Below, in pieces: positions 16,951 through 26,396 of a DNA stretch of 64,000 bases. Under the pieces are notes generated by a model. It searched no databases and was not told the DNA's origin. It saw nothing but the letters and a program-made list of their open reading frames with translations. The position numbers and the translations under genes were made by a program. Source of the DNA: Pontibacillus litoralis JSM 072002 (GTDB lineage: Bacteria; Bacillota; Bacilli; Bacillales; BH030062); the NCBI RefSeq assembly GCF_000775615.1, contig NZ_AVPG01000011.1:1-64000 (forward strand), read 5' to 3'. Each line of letters opens with the position of its first letter. The stretch's first letter is position 1.

Positions 16951-17631
16951 TTACATATTTCTTTTATCTTTGTGTGATTTCGTTTCATCATTGTACATGG
17001 ATTCACCTTGAGGAGACTGACGCATTTGTTCAATCGTGGATTCCAATGAACTATTATAATTATCACTTTTGGTTGATAATTTACTTAACGTAGCGAGGTC
17101 TTGATGAAAGTTGGGCTCATCGGTTACATATACTTCATAATAACGTGGCAGTACAGACAGCGCTGTTTTCTTTGCTAAATCGGCGGCTTTTTCCCTTGAT
17201 AATTCGCCGTTCGGTGTATAAGCAATTAAGGCTTCTGAAGCAGTAACGAGAGTGGCAGCATCCTCTATTCCTTCACCTTGAAGAATCATTCGTGTAATTA
17301 AATCGGACACATGCTCACGTTGCATCACACCGTAGCGTATGTCGTTTTCTACTTGTTCTTCTTTGTGACGAGTATAGCCTAAGCGATCTGTTTCCTCGTT
17401 TGTGTCATCCTTAACAGACATGTAATTATAATTTTCCGTCGTATTTAAATAATTGTTGTCATGTAAGCCGTTTCGCTCATTTGTCATTTCTTGTTTTTTT
17501 TCACTATCATAATAACCTGCTGCATTGAATTGATCTGCTTTATCAATGTCCATCGCTTCATCGGCTCCACAACCCGTTACAAGAAAAGTGGTTGCTAATG
17601 CAGAGGTTATAAACCATGATTTATAATTCAA
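16951..17631 (-). CDS. yutC: YhcN/YlaJ family sporulation lipoprotein (YutC-like)
   Basis: A 226-residue lipoprotein with a signal peptide and lipobox LVTGC (about residues 15-19), then a low-complexity Asn/Asp/Glu-rich region. The C-terminal YhcN/YlaJ domain is marked by 'LITRMILQGEGIEDAATLVTASEALIAYT' and 'LPRYYEVYVTDEP'. Relatives sit in the spore inner membrane and affect germination or outgrowth. The start is TTG at 17629-17631, with AAAGGAGTG upstream; a frame running further 5' has no site. It follows the B. subtilis order (yutD, yutC, lytH), which supports the yutC name. Confidence 0.8.
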   Translation of the reverse strand: MNYKSWFITSALATTFLVTGCGADEAMDIDKADQFNAAGYYDSEKKQEMTNERNGLHDNNYLNTTENYNYMSVKDDTNEETDRLGYTRHKEEQVENDIRYGVMQREHVSDLITRMILQGEGIEDAATLVTASEALIAYTPNGELSREKAADLAKKTALSVLPRYYEVYVTDEPNFHQDLATLSKLSTKSDNYNSSLESTIEQMRQSPQGESMYNDETKSHKDKRNM

Positions 17632-17788
17632 TGGCCACACTCCTTTATTTTTAAAATTAGCTCTCCCTTCTTGCATAGCTTCTGTAAAACAAATGATTTC
17701 ATGCTAGAAATTGTTGCCCAAAAATGAAAGTAGAAAGTCAATATATCCAAAATATGATACACTAAAGACTATATAAGAGGTGATTCAT

Positions 17789-18064
17789 GTGATTGAGATT
17801 AAAGGGAAAGTATATAAAGTTATTCATGAAGAGAAGGAAGGCTTTCAACAAGATAAAGTAGAAGAACGGTTTAGTGATATTTTAAGTAAGTATGATTTTA
17901 TTGTTGGCGATTGGGGATATGGTCAATTGCGTTTGCGTGGTTTTTTTGATGATCAAAATCCAAAAGCAAATTTTGATACAAAAATTAGCACGTTAGATGA
18001 TTATTTGTATGAATACTGTAATTTTGGCTGTGCTTATTTCGTAATGAAGAAAGTGGATAAATAG
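17789..18064 (+). CDS. yutD: YutD family protein (DUF1027)
   Basis: A 91-residue cytoplasmic protein of the YutD family, recognised by 'DFIVGDWGYGQLRLRGFF' and 'DDYLYEYCNFGCAYFVMKK'. It is widely conserved in Firmicutes, with no assigned reaction. I chose the GTG at 17789 because AGAGGTGA lies five bases upstream; the in-frame GTG at 17780 overlaps that site. It is divergent from yutC and is followed by a strong bidirectional terminator. Confidence 0.87.
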   Translation: MIEIKGKVYKVIHEEKEGFQQDKVEERFSDILSKYDFIVGDWGYGQLRLRGFFDDQNPKANFDTKISTLDDYLYEYCNFGCAYFVMKKVDK

Positions 18065-18093
18065 AAGGAGTTGGGAATAATCCAACTCCTTCT
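18063..18093. terminator. Bidirectional terminator after yutD
   Basis: A perfect 12-pair stem (AGAAGGAGTTGG with its complement) and 7-base loop between two convergent genes. Confidence 0.88.
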
Positions 18094-18095
18094 AT

Positions 18096-18377
18096 TTATT
18101 CTTCTGTTGGTTTGACATCTTTATCTGGGGAATCATGGGTTGGATGTGAACCTGGGTCTTGCCTTGGCAAATCTTCATGAAGCCCTTTATATTCATAGTT
18201 AAAAGCACTATAGTATCGCTGATTGTCTCGCCATGGTGTGCTTTTATTTTCCACTGGCTGGTGTTTATTCCGTGGTGCACCATATGGGCCTTCTGGCATT
18301 TGTTCAGGGACAAGGTAGTTTCGCATCGCTTCCACATTAGCGAAGTCTGAGTATTGTTCATGATCTTTATTCGGCAT
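18096..18377 (-). CDS. Small conserved hydrophilic protein of unknown function
   Basis: A 93-residue, Pro/Asn/His-rich, soluble protein with no membrane segment. Striking patches are 'EGPYGAPRNKHQPVENKSTPW', 'YYSAFNYEYKGLHEDLPRQDPG' and 'HPTHD', which look conserved and disordered. AAGGAGGG sits just before the ATG at 18375-18377; the upstream frame extension has no ribosome site. It lies between yutD and a DUF3055 gene. Similar 'cytosolic protein' entries exist in Bacillaceae, but I cannot assign a family name or function. Confidence 0.7.
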   Translation of the reverse strand: MPNKDHEQYSDFANVEAMRNYLVPEQMPEGPYGAPRNKHQPVENKSTPWRDNQRYYSAFNYEYKGLHEDLPRQDPGSHPTHDSPDKDVKPTEE

Positions 18378-18453
18378 GATAAAACCCTCCTTAAGCTTAG
18401 TGTAAGCAAAGGAGGGTTCTTTATAACTTGAAAAAATACGATTCAATGGAAGG

Positions 18454-18723
18454 CTACAAGGTATCTGATAAAAAGGACTTTAGCTCTTCAGCTTCCATTT
18501 CAGATAAATGGAATGTGTGCTCAATCACACCGTTTCTTTGTACATCTTCTTTGTTCAACATGCCGTAATGGTCGCTATTTAAATCTATGACCATTGTTTT
18601 TCCATTAAAGCGGTCACAGGTCAAAATAGCTAATTCATATCGATGGGATGAAGCCATAAAGCTTACGAACCGTGTTGATACTTGTTCCTGTTCATCTTGT
18701 AATACTATTCTTTCCTTCGCCAT
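18454..18723 (-). CDS. DUF3055 family protein
   Basis: An 89-residue protein matching my recollection of DUF3055: 'TRFVSFMASSHRYELAI', 'FNGKTMVIDLNS', then a C-terminal 'LSEMEAEELKSFL' helix. The family is restricted to Firmicutes and has no known function. The ATG has AGGGGGAA upstream. It is 15 bases downstream of glpX on the same strand and so is probably co-transcribed with it. Confidence 0.78.
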   Translation of the reverse strand: MAKERIVLQDEQEQVSTRFVSFMASSHRYELAILTCDRFNGKTMVIDLNSDHYGMLNKEDVQRNGVIEHTFHLSEMEAEELKSFLSDTL

Positions 18724-18738
18724 TGAATAGATTCCCCC

Positions 18739-19716
18739 TTAGGTAAGTTCGGTTGAAGTTAAGTAAGGTTTGTTATTAATGTGGTGATTAGCTTTAATAA
18801 ATCGGACCGTTTTTGTTTTCGCACGCATGACGATTGAATCTGTTTCTACAAGGTCACCACCTAAAAATTTCACGCCTTGCAGTAGTTCTCCTTCTGTAAC
18901 ACCAGTAGCTGCAAAGAATGCATCTTCACTCTTTACTAAATCGTCCATTGTAAGCAATTGAGTAGGATTTTCAAGGCCCATATCCATACAACGTTGTATT
19001 TCCGTGGCATCTTGAGGTACTAACCGTGCTTGCATATCCCCATCTAAGCACTTCACTGCAGCAGCAGAGATAACGCCTTCCGGTGCACCACCAGTTCCGA
19101 CGAATAAGTCAATCCCTGTATGCGGTAAGCATGTGACAATTGATGCGCCGACATCTCCATCCCCAAATAGTTTAACGCGTGCACCTTTCGCGCGAATGCG
19201 ATCAATTAATTGTTCGTGACGAGGACGTTCTTGTACAATCACGGTTAAATCCTGAATTCGTTTATTATTTGCTTCTGCTACTATATCAATTGTTTTTTCA
19301 ATTGGGTCATCTATATTGATTTTCCCTTTTGCGTGCTTTCCTACTGCTATTTTCTCCATATACATGTCTGGTGCATGTAACAATGCCCCGCGCTTAGCGA
19401 CAGCAATAACGGTCATGGCGTTGTTGTGGCCTTTCGCTACGATATTCGTTCCTTCTAATGGATCGACAGCAATATCAACTGCGGGGCCGTTCCCATTTCC
19501 AAGCTTCTCGCCGATGTACAACATGGGTGCTTCATCGAGTTCGCCTTCGCCAATGACGACTGTTCCATCCATGGAAATAGAGTCAAACATCGTTCTCATG
19601 GCTGTTGTAGCTGCATCATCTGCTTCGTTTTTCTTCCCTCTTCCCATCCATTGAGCAGAGCGTACTGCCGCTGCTTCTGTTACACGTACTAATTCTAAGG
19701 CTAATTCACGTTCCAT
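18739..19716 (-). CDS. glpX: Fructose-1,6-bisphosphatase, class II (GlpX)
   Basis: A 325-residue class II FBPase that removes the 1-phosphate of fructose-1,6-bisphosphate in gluconeogenesis. The family residues are present: 'DDAATTAMR', 'VVIGEGELDEAPML' (metal ligands), 'AVDPLEGTN' and 'VGTGGAPEGVISAAA'. The full-length protein with GGGGGAAAAG before the ATG looks intact. The downstream DUF3055 gene likely shares its transcript. Upstream, yutE is transcribed divergently. Confidence 0.95.
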   Translation of the reverse strand: MERELALELVRVTEAAAVRSAQWMGRGKKNEADDAATTAMRTMFDSISMDGTVVIGEGELDEAPMLYIGEKLGNGNGPAVDIAVDPLEGTNIVAKGHNNAMTVIAVAKRGALLHAPDMYMEKIAVGKHAKGKINIDDPIEKTIDIVAEANNKRIQDLTVIVQERPRHEQLIDRIRAKGARVKLFGDGDVGASIVTCLPHTGIDLFVGTGGAPEGVISAAAVKCLDGDMQARLVPQDATEIQRCMDMGLENPTQLLTMDDLVKSEDAFFAATGVTEGELLQGVKFLGGDLVETDSIVMRAKTKTVRFIKANHHINNKPYLTSTELT

Positions 19717-19856
19717 GATTCTTTTCCCCCGCTTCTGTAATTTCCTTATATACTATAGCAGAAAAGTCGTAAAAACTTAAATACCCTTTCACAAATAAAT
19801 CATTAGAATATGATATGATAAGCCTTAATGAAACTAAAGAATAGGAGTGATGATGC

Positions 19857-20303
19857 ATGTATTTCGTCGAACGTTCTAAAATAGAGTCAACCTTACAGTA
19901 TATGGATCAATTAGTACATATGTTGCAGGAAGAAACGTATGATACGTCTGTGCAGCGTTTAGCATTGGAACGAATCGTGCAAATGAGCATTGAAAGTATA
20001 ATTGATGTAGGGAATATGATGATTGATGGCTTTATTATGCGAGACCCTGGTAGTTATGAGGATATTATTGACATTTTAATAGATGAGCAAGTCATTCCAT
20101 CAGAAGAAGAAGTAGCTTATAAAGAAATCATTGCATTACGAAAATCTTTAGTGAGAGAGTACACGACCATTAATCATAGAAACATGCTTGAAATCATGAA
20201 AAAGAACGCAAAAATATTAGCGCAGTTTAGTACGTATATTCGCCGTTATTTACATAATGAATTAGGTCCTGTTTCTGCATTTACAAATGATTCAGCACAA
20301 TAA
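19857..20303 (+). CDS. yutE: YutE, DUF86/HepT-like protein
   Basis: A 148-residue, all-helical protein of the DUF86 family. It has 'ALERIVQMSIESIIDVGN' and the 'REYTTINHRNM' segment, matching the HepT RX4HXY-type RNase motif only loosely (R..Y.TINH, with HRN rather than HxY). HepT proteins are toxins paired with MntA nucleotidyltransferases, but no MntA gene is adjacent. The position before yutF is the standard Bacillus arrangement, so it is a housekeeping yutE, not a toxin module. AGGAGTGATG precedes the ATG. Confidence 0.85.
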   Translation: MYFVERSKIESTLQYMDQLVHMLQEETYDTSVQRLALERIVQMSIESIIDVGNMMIDGFIMRDPGSYEDIIDILIDEQVIPSEEEVAYKEIIALRKSLVREYTTINHRNMLEIMKKNAKILAQFSTYIRRYLHNELGPVSAFTNDSAQ

Positions 20304-20326
20304 TTATTCGCACAAGGAGATAAACG

Positions 20327-21097
20327 ATGAAATCATATAAAGGATATTTAATTGATTTAGATGGAACGATGTATAAAGGGGAAGAACAAATAGAAGCCGC
20401 ATCAGATTTTGTGAAGGTGTTAAACGAAAAAAAAGTTCCTCATTTATTTGTTACGAATAATTCTACCCGAGAGCAGCAGCAAGTAGCGGATAAATTGAAT
20501 TCATTCGATATTCCCGCAACTGCTGAACAAATATACACGTCTAGCATGGCAACAGCAAGCTACATAAAGGAACAAAAAGAGAACGCTCGCGTATATGTCA
20601 TAGGGGAAGAAGGGTTAGTCAAAGCATTAGAGCAATCAGGTCATGAGATTGTAGAGGAGCGGTGTGATTTCGTTGTTATCGGTCTTGATCGGAATATCAC
20701 TTACGAAAAGTTTGCCAAAGCGTGTTTACTTATTCGGGAAGGTGCAACTTTCTTATCAACGAATAGTGACATTGCAATTCCGACAGAAAGAGGGATGTTA
20801 CCAGGAAATGGATCTTTGACGGCGCTTGTGAGCACTTCTACACAAGTAGAGCCAACGTTTATTGGGAAACCAGAATCCATTATTATGGAACAAGCCATAG
20901 AAGTGATTGGACTTGCAAAAGAGGAAGTCATAATGGTCGGTGACAATTATGATACCGATATTCTAGCTGGTATGAATGCAGGTCTTGACACGTTGCACGT
21001 TCAAACAGGTGTAACTTCAAAAGAGCAGTTATCCCAAATGGAGGAACAGCCCACTTATACAATTGCTACGCTACAAGAATGGATTAGCAATATGTAA
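20327..21097 (+). CDS. yutF: HAD-superfamily phosphatase YutF (NagD-like)
   Basis: A 256-residue HAD hydrolase of the NagD/TIGR01457 type. It has motif I LIDLDGTMY, motif II FVTNNST, a C2 cap domain in the middle, a Lys in 'IGKPESIIM' and motif IV 'VGDNYDTDI'. It hydrolyses small phosphorylated metabolites; the substrate is uncertain. The gene starts 23 bases after yutE with AAGGAGA, so the two form an operon, closed by the terminator at 21106-21148. Confidence 0.9.
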   Translation: MKSYKGYLIDLDGTMYKGEEQIEAASDFVKVLNEKKVPHLFVTNNSTREQQQVADKLNSFDIPATAEQIYTSSMATASYIKEQKENARVYVIGEEGLVKALEQSGHEIVEERCDFVVIGLDRNITYEKFAKACLLIREGATFLSTNSDIAIPTERGMLPGNGSLTALVSTSTQVEPTFIGKPESIIMEQAIEVIGLAKEEVIMVGDNYDTDILAGMNAGLDTLHVQTGVTSKEQLSQMEEQPTYTIATLQEWISNM

Positions 21098-21105
21098 TAA
21101 AGATT

Positions 21106-21148
21106 TTAATGCCGCCAAGGTTGTACACTCCACCCTGGCGGCATGTTT
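21106..21148. terminator. Terminator between yutF and yutG
   Basis: ATGCCGCCA-n-GG / CC-n-TGGCGGCAT around a short loop, followed by seven T residues; it could also serve the convergent yutG. Confidence 0.85.
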
Positions 21149-21149
21149 T

Positions 21150-21650
21150 TTATAAGCTGTCTCCGTTATCCATGCTATGAGCTAACCTACTAGAAGCCGC
21201 TGCTGCAATGGCTCCGACAATATCATCTAAAAACGTATGGCAACCTTTTGATTTATCGTCTAATTGCTTTAATATGCCGGGTTTTTGTTTGTCAATGTAC
21301 CCATAGTTCGTAAAGCCAATGGAGCCATAAATGTTGACGATCGATAAAGCAATGATTTCATCGATACCGTACAACCCTTCATCTGTTTCGATGATTTGTT
21401 GTAGCGGTTCATCTAGCATGCCTTGTTCCGTTAACTTATCAAGCTGGATACCGGTTAAAATAGCATTCTGAACCTCTCTTTTTGCAACGACCCGTTCTAC
21501 ATTGTATATACAATCTTTCATTTCAAGTTGATCATGGTATTTTTCTTGTAAATAATAGACGAGTTCACCTATATCCTCTATGCTAACCCCACGCTCTTTG
21601 AGCCATTCGCGGGCAACTTTCTCTTGTTTTGTCATGCGAGCTTGTTCCAT
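21150..21650 (-). CDS. yutG: YutG, phosphatidylglycerophosphatase A family protein
   Basis: A 166-residue protein of the PgpA family: 'IVNIYGSIGFTNYGYIDKQKPGILKQLDD' and 'HTFLDDIVGAIAAAASSRLAH' carry the acidic metal-binding residues. Unlike E. coli PgpA it lacks multiple transmembrane helices, as is usual for Bacillus YutG, so the phosphatase role in phospholipid synthesis is by homology only. The ATG at 21648-21650 has AGGTGA upstream; an in-frame GTG nine bases earlier overlaps that site. Confidence 0.85.
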   Translation of the reverse strand: MEQARMTKQEKVAREWLKERGVSIEDIGELVYYLQEKYHDQLEMKDCIYNVERVVAKREVQNAILTGIQLDKLTEQGMLDEPLQQIIETDEGLYGIDEIIALSIVNIYGSIGFTNYGYIDKQKPGILKQLDDKSKGCHTFLDDIVGAIAAAASSRLAHSMDNGDSL

Positions 21651-21810
21651 AATGATCACCTATTCCTCTTTTTAGTCTGTCTTATACTGTATAACCTTAT
21701 TTTATGAAATCAAACGTATGAATGTGTGTAGTGTTTCTCCTTTTGTTCTTCTTTTCCCCACGATACATAAATATATTACAAATAGGATAAAAAAATGGCA
21801 GGTGAATAGT

Positions 21811-22803
21811 ATGAAAGAGAAGTGGCAAGAGAAATACCCGTTTACGTTTGGGCGTAAGTGGGAGCAATTTGGTATGCACTGTTATGAAAGCGGTGAGGGA
21901 CCGGTCGGATTGTCTCTTGCTAATCATATTACGGATGAAGAATTGATAGAACAGCGTACTATATGTGAGTTTCTCCACAGGAATGATTGGCCATATATCA
22001 CAATGCCAATATTTACAACGGAAGGCGGACTAAAGGTAACGATTGATCAAGCTGAGTATGTATTATCTTCGCTTGGTGCTTTGGCACTGCCGCCTATTTC
22101 TCAATCTCCAGGAACTAGCCTAGCTATGTTTCATAACATTGGTACCAACTATCCATATCAACCACAACATATCTCCTGCTACGGTCAATGGAGAACGCTA
22201 TGGGCAGAAAAAGTAGATGCATGGACGAACGTTTACAAAAAGCAGTGGGATAGTCATCCAGCTACTGCGTTTCAAAGGTTGTTTGTAGAAACGTATCCAT
22301 ATGTAGAAGGAATTGCGGAAAATGCGTTGCAATACTTACAGGAAAGTGAGCAAGATTTCCGATATGGAGAGTTTGACCAGGGAACGTGTACGTTTCAACG
22401 AATAAATGAAGCTACGTTTCTACAAGTAGCACCGCATCAGCAAGTCATGTTTGATCATCCGGCTCGAGATATTGCGGAATGGATTCGATACTATTTACAT
22501 GACAGTTATTCAGATGGATATAAGGAAATTGCAGCTTTTATGCATGATTACGCATCTATCCGTCCTCTATCTGTATTTAGCTGGAGGTTAGTTTATGCGC
22601 GCCTATTGTTTCCTATTCACTTATTTGATCGTTTAAACGAATGGTTTCATGAGCAAGATACGATGGAAAATGGGGAAGAGGAACAATGGGAGGAAATGTT
22701 ACAAAAGCAAGTGCAGTATGAAGAGAAGTTGGGCCGGTTCTTCGAATCAATGCAGATAGATGTGAATGAATTGAAAATCCCGACAATTGATTGGATTGTG
22801 TGA
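21811..22803 (+). CDS. yutH: Spore coat protein YutH
   Basis: A 330-residue soluble protein of the YutH/CotS-like family, related to aminoglycoside-phosphotransferase kinases but without an intact catalytic motif. Recognisable stretches are 'HRNDWPYITMPIFTTEGGLKVTIDQAEYVL' early on and the late 'FDHPARDIAEWIRYYLHDSY', which resembles the kinase DxxxxD region with altered residues. In B. subtilis YutH is a spore coat component. CAGGTGAATAGT precedes the ATG at 21811. Divergent from yutG. Confidence 0.82.
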   Translation: MKEKWQEKYPFTFGRKWEQFGMHCYESGEGPVGLSLANHITDEELIEQRTICEFLHRNDWPYITMPIFTTEGGLKVTIDQAEYVLSSLGALALPPISQSPGTSLAMFHNIGTNYPYQPQHISCYGQWRTLWAEKVDAWTNVYKKQWDSHPATAFQRLFVETYPYVEGIAENALQYLQESEQDFRYGEFDQGTCTFQRINEATFLQVAPHQQVMFDHPARDIAEWIRYYLHDSYSDGYKEIAAFMHDYASIRPLSVFSWRLVYARLLFPIHLFDRLNEWFHEQDTMENGEEEQWEEMLQKQVQYEEKLGRFFESMQIDVNELKIPTIDWIV

Positions 22804-22877
22804 GAAATGTGCTAATTGATAGTCTCTATGCTATCATTGCTGTGAGAGTATGTTTTTACGCTAGGAGGATATCTAAT

Positions 22878-23843
22878 ATGAAGAAACCGTATATTTTTAT
22901 CACTCGGACTTTACCTGAAGAAATTATTGCACCATTTCGTGCTAATTGGGATATTCAAATGTGGGATTCTGAAGAGAAACCAGTAGATCGAACTATTTTA
23001 ATACAAGAAACAGCTAAAGCAGATGCGCTGATTACGATGCTAAGTGATCGCATTGACGAGCAATTATTAGAGCAAGGCGCGCAGCTGAAAGTAATCGCTA
23101 ATCTAGCTGTTGGTTTTGACAATATTGATGTGAAAGCAGCGCAGAAAAAAGGAATTATCGTTACGAATACACCAGATGTGCTTACGGAAACAACGGCAGA
23201 CTTAACGTTTGGCTTGTTAATGGCTACTGCTAGAAGATTTATCGAGGCATCGGATCATATTAGAAATGGCAATTGGGAGAATTGGGCTCCTTTATTGTTA
23301 GCCGGTCTAGACATTCACCATAAAACAATCGGTATTGTTGGTATGGGACGTATTGGCCGAGCAGTTGCTCACCGTGCACAAGGTTTCCATATGAACGTGT
23401 TATATCACAACCGTAGTCGAGATACTGAAGCAGAGTCTGCATTAGGTGCTACATACGTATCATTTGAGGAACTTCTTCAACAGTCCGACTTTGTTGTTTG
23501 CCTAGCTCCGTTCACCGAAGAAACTGCAGGAATGTTTAATGCTAAAGCGTTTCAAACAATGAAATCATCCGCTATGTTTATTAATGCTTCAAGAGGAGCG
23601 AATGTCGTCGAAGAAGATTTATATGAAGCACTAGTAGCTGGAGACATTGCCGGAGCTGGGTTAGACGTATTTACAAAAGAACCGATTGCCAATGACCATC
23701 CCTTATTGACGTTAAAACAAGTCGTTGCCCTCCCTCATATCGGATCAGCGAGCGTTGAAACCCGTCAAGCTATGATGCATCTATGTTTAGAGAATATTAA
23801 TCTTGTGTTAAGTGGACAACAACCGAAAACAGAAGTGAAGTAA
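22878..23843 (+). CDS. D-2-hydroxyacid dehydrogenase (glyoxylate/hydroxypyruvate reductase-like)
   Basis: A 321-residue NAD(P)-dependent dehydrogenase: Rossmann motif GMGRIGRAVAHRA, catalytic Arg in 'NASRGANV', Glu in 'FTKEP' and His in 'LPHIGSAS'. This catalytic triad marks the D-isomer-specific family; the sequence is nearest to D-glycerate dehydrogenase/glyoxylate reductase. It reduces hydroxypyruvate or glyoxylate, linking serine and glycine metabolism. GGAGGATATC precedes the ATG at 22878, and an upstream frame extension overlapping yutH has no site. A terminator separates it from hom. Confidence 0.9.
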   Translation: MKKPYIFITRTLPEEIIAPFRANWDIQMWDSEEKPVDRTILIQETAKADALITMLSDRIDEQLLEQGAQLKVIANLAVGFDNIDVKAAQKKGIIVTNTPDVLTETTADLTFGLLMATARRFIEASDHIRNGNWENWAPLLLAGLDIHHKTIGIVGMGRIGRAVAHRAQGFHMNVLYHNRSRDTEAESALGATYVSFEELLQQSDFVVCLAPFTEETAGMFNAKAFQTMKSSAMFINASRGANVVEEDLYEALVAGDIAGAGLDVFTKEPIANDHPLLTLKQVVALPHIGSASVETRQAMMHLCLENINLVLSGQQPKTEVK

Positions 23844-23854
23844 TCTTAAAGTTG

Positions 23855-23895
23855 TAAAAAACCTGTACTCCTAACAGTCGAGTGCAGGTTTTTTT
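23855..23895 (+). terminator. Terminator after the hydroxyacid dehydrogenase
   Basis: AAACCTGTACT / AGTGCAGGTTT (one G-T pair), followed by T residues. Confidence 0.85.
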
Positions 23896-23950
23896 GTCTG
23901 TGTAAGATCACACTCAATTATTTAAAGAAAATAAATATTCAAAAAACCTA

Positions 23951-23979
23951 TTGTATTTACTAGTAATCCCCGTTATAAT
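23951..23979 (+). promoter_or_regulatory. Promoter of the hom-thrC-thrB operon
   Basis: TTGTAT (23951-23956) and TATAAT (23974-23979) are 17 bases apart, about 55 bases before the hom start. I see no T-box or riboswitch in the leader. Confidence 0.8.
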
Positions 23980-24033
23980 GTCCTTTATATATAAACGATT
24001 GTATTTTTGGAGAGAACAAACGGAGGGGTAACA

Positions 24034-25335
24034 ATGCAGAAAACATTTAATATCGGTTTGTGCGGACTAGGAACAGTAGGTACTGGTGTTGTTAAAATTT
24101 TGCAAAAACATCAAAATGAAATTGTTCATCAAATTGGTTATCCAATTGAAGTAAAGAAAATATTAGTGAATAATATGGACAAAAAAAGAGAAGGAAATAT
24201 TCCGCTGTCATTACTTACAGATAAAGTGGAGGAGTTGGTGGAGCATCCAGATATTGATGTGATCGTGGAAGTAATGGGTGGAATTGAAGAAACGTATGAA
24301 GTGTTAGAAAAAGCAATACAGAATAAAAAGCATATCGTCACAGCGAATAAAGATATGATGGCGATTTATGGTTCCTCTTTATTGCAATTTGCAAGTGAAA
24401 ATGAGTGTGATGTTCGTTATGAAGCAAGTGTTGCGGGGGGGATTCCGATTATTCGTTCTTTAACAGATGGTTTAGCCTCCGATCGCATTCATAAAATTAT
24501 GGGGATTGTGAACGGTACGACGAATTATATTTTAACGAAAATGATTGAACAAAATCGCTCCTTTGAAGATGTTCTGCTTGAAGCACAACAGTTAGGATAT
24601 GCAGAGGCAGATCCTTCATCTGATATCGACGGGTTAGATGCAGCTAGAAAAGTGAGCTTATTATCAACGCTAGCATTTTCGATGTCTGTGCAATTACAAG
24701 ATGTAGACGTTCGAGGAATACGTGACATGTCGTATGATGATTTATTTTATGCTGAACAGTTAGGCTATACAATGAAGTTGCTAGGCATCGCTTCCCGTGA
24801 TGAAGGAAAGATTGAGATGAGTGTGCAGCCAACACTAGTTCCACATCATCATCCATTGGCATCCATTAAAGATGAATATAATGCGGTGTATGTATATGGA
24901 GAAGCGGTAGGCGAAACGATGTTTTACGGCCCAGGAGCGGGACAATTACCTACTGCTACTGCTGTTGTTTCAGACTTAATGGATGTTGTGAAGAACATTC
25001 GCTTAGGGGTGACAGGAAAGACATCTGTTCAACCACAATTTGAAACGAAATTAAAACATAGCAGTGAAATCTATTCTAAATTTTTCTTTCGCTTAGAAGC
25101 AGACGACGAAACAGGGACTTTCTTAGCGATTACGTCCGTATTTGCGGAAGAGAAGGTAAGTCTTGATAAAATATTGCAAATGCCTAAACAAGGTCGGGCA
25201 ACTGCAGAAATTGTTTTGATTACACATGAAGCAAGTAAAGAGCAAATTGATAACGTATTGCACAAACTAGAGAGCTTACAAGTGATTAATGGCATTCATA
25301 GCTATTATCGTGTGGAAGGTGAGGGAGAAGCTTAA
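24034..25335 (+). CDS. hom: Homoserine dehydrogenase
   Basis: A 433-residue enzyme reducing aspartate semialdehyde to homoserine with NAD(P)H. It has the Rossmann motif [11 protein letters not shown] (8-18), the catalytic 'VNGTTNYIL' and '[19 protein letters not shown]' blocks, and a C-terminal ACT domain (about 350-430) for threonine feedback. The ATG at 24034 follows CGGAGGGG; the frame upstream is unsupported. The stop TAA shares one base with the thrC start, so the genes are tightly coupled. The order hom-thrC-thrB is the standard Bacillus threonine operon. Confidence 0.97.
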   Translation: MQKTFNIGLCGLGTVGTGVVKILQKHQNEIVHQIGYPIEVKKILVNNMDKKREGNIPLSLLTDKVEELVEHPDIDVIVEVMGGIEETYEVLEKAIQNKKHIVTANKDMMAIYGSSLLQFASENECDVRYEASVAGGIPIIRSLTDGLASDRIHKIMGIVNGTTNYILTKMIEQNRSFEDVLLEAQQLGYAEADPSSDIDGLDAARKVSLLSTLAFSMSVQLQDVDVRGIRDMSYDDLFYAEQLGYTMKLLGIASRDEGKIEMSVQPTLVPHHHPLASIKDEYNAVYVYGEAVGETMFYGPGAGQLPTATAVVSDLMDVVKNIRLGVTGKTSVQPQFETKLKHSSEIYSKFFFRLEADDETGTFLAITSVFAEEKVSLDKILQMPKQGRATAEIVLITHEASKEQIDNVLHKLESLQVINGIHSYYRVEGEGEA

Positions 25336-26396
25336 TGACATGGAAGGGACTATTACAACAATATTCATCCTATTTACCGATAACAAGTGAAACACCTTTG
25401 CTTTCTTTACAAGAAGGGAATACACCATTAATCCCTTTACAAAAGCTGTCTGAACAATTTGGAATTCAAGCGTATGCCAAAATAGAAGGAGCCAATCCTA
25501 CTGGTTCCTTTAAAGATCGAGGAATGGTTATGGCGATGGCTAAAGCAAAAGAGGAGGGAGCCAAAGCAGTTATATGTGCTTCCACTGGTAACACATCTGC
25601 TTCAGCTGCTGCTTATGCTGCAAGAGCAGGATTGCGTTGTGTCATCGTTATTCCAGAGGGGAAAATTGCTCAAGGTAAGTTAGCGCAAGCAGTTATGTAT
25701 GGAGCAGATATATTTGCCATTAAAGGAAACTTCGATGATGCACTTCATATTGTGAAGCAGCTTAGTGAAACGGATGATTTTACATTAGTGAATTCGATTA
25801 ATCCATTTCGCATTGAAGGACAGAAAACAGCAGCCTTTGAGATATGTGAGCAATTAGGAAAGGCTCCCAACTACGTCTGTATCCCAGTAGGTAATGCAGG
25901 GAATATTACAGCATACTGGAAGGGCTTTGTGGAGTATGATGAGCACCATCAAACAGAGTTGCCAAAAATGATGGGGTTTGAAGCGAGTGGAGCGGCTGCT
26001 ATTGTTCATAATCAAGTTATTGAGCAGCCAGAAACGATTGCTACAGCTATTCGAATCGGAAATCCTGCTAGTTGGCGTCAAGCTGTGCAGGCAGCAGAGG
26101 CGTCGAATGGAATAATCGATGAAGTGACAGACGAGCAAATAGTGACAGCTTATCAATGGCTAGCTAAGCAAGAAGGGATATTTGCAGAGCCTGCTTCATG
26201 TGCTTCTATAGCAGGATTGTGGGAGGCGCTACGTCAAGGGAAAATCAAGCAAGGTGAATCGGTAGTCTGTGTGTTAACAGGGAACGGATTAAAAGACCCA
26301 CAAACAGCAATAGATACGAGTAGCCTAAAGCCAGAAGTACTTCCGAATAATCAAGATATTGTGATGTCAGCTATAAAAGGACGAGTGCACGCCTAA
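25335..26396 (+). CDS. thrC: Threonine synthase
   Basis: A 353-residue PLP enzyme that makes threonine from O-phosphohomoserine. The PLP lysine is in [10 protein letters not shown] (K60); '[20 protein letters not shown]' and '[14 protein letters not shown]' bind cofactor and phosphate. This is the short Gram-positive form. It overlaps hom by one base and thrB by one base (TAATG), implying coupled translation. Confidence 0.97.
   Translation: MTWKGLLQQYSSYLPITSETPLLSLQEGNTPLIPLQKLSEQFGIQAYAKIEGANPTGSFKDRGMVMAMAKAKEEGAKAVICASTGNTSASAAAYAARAGLRCVIVIPEGKIAQGKLAQAVMYGADIFAIKGNFDDALHIVKQLSETDDFTLVNSINPFRIEGQKTAAFEICEQLGKAPNYVCIPVGNAGNITAYWKGFVEYDEHHQTELPKMMGFEASGAAAIVHNQVIEQPETIATAIRIGNPASWRQAVQAAEASNGIIDEVTDEQIVTAYQWLAKQEGIFAEPASCASIAGLWEALRQGKIKQGESVVCVLTGNGLKDPQTAIDTSSLKPEVLPNNQDIVMSAIKGRVHA

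Noticed and set aside
18092-18409. 105-codon frame overlapping the 93-residue hydrophilic protein
   Set aside because: Same strand but another frame; the chosen frame has an AAGGAGGG site and conserved-looking protein text.
19316-19654. 112-codon frame opposite glpX
   Set aside because: It is the antisense shadow of a highly conserved enzyme, lacks a ribosome site, and has Ser/Pro/Ala-rich composition typical of such shadows.
19857-20303. yutE as a HepT toxin
   Set aside because: No MntA antitoxin gene is adjacent and the RNase motif is incomplete; the yutE-yutF order is the normal housekeeping context.
23980-24033. T-box or other riboswitch in front of hom
   Set aside because: The leader is too short (about 50 bases) and lacks the T-box consensus or a leader terminator.
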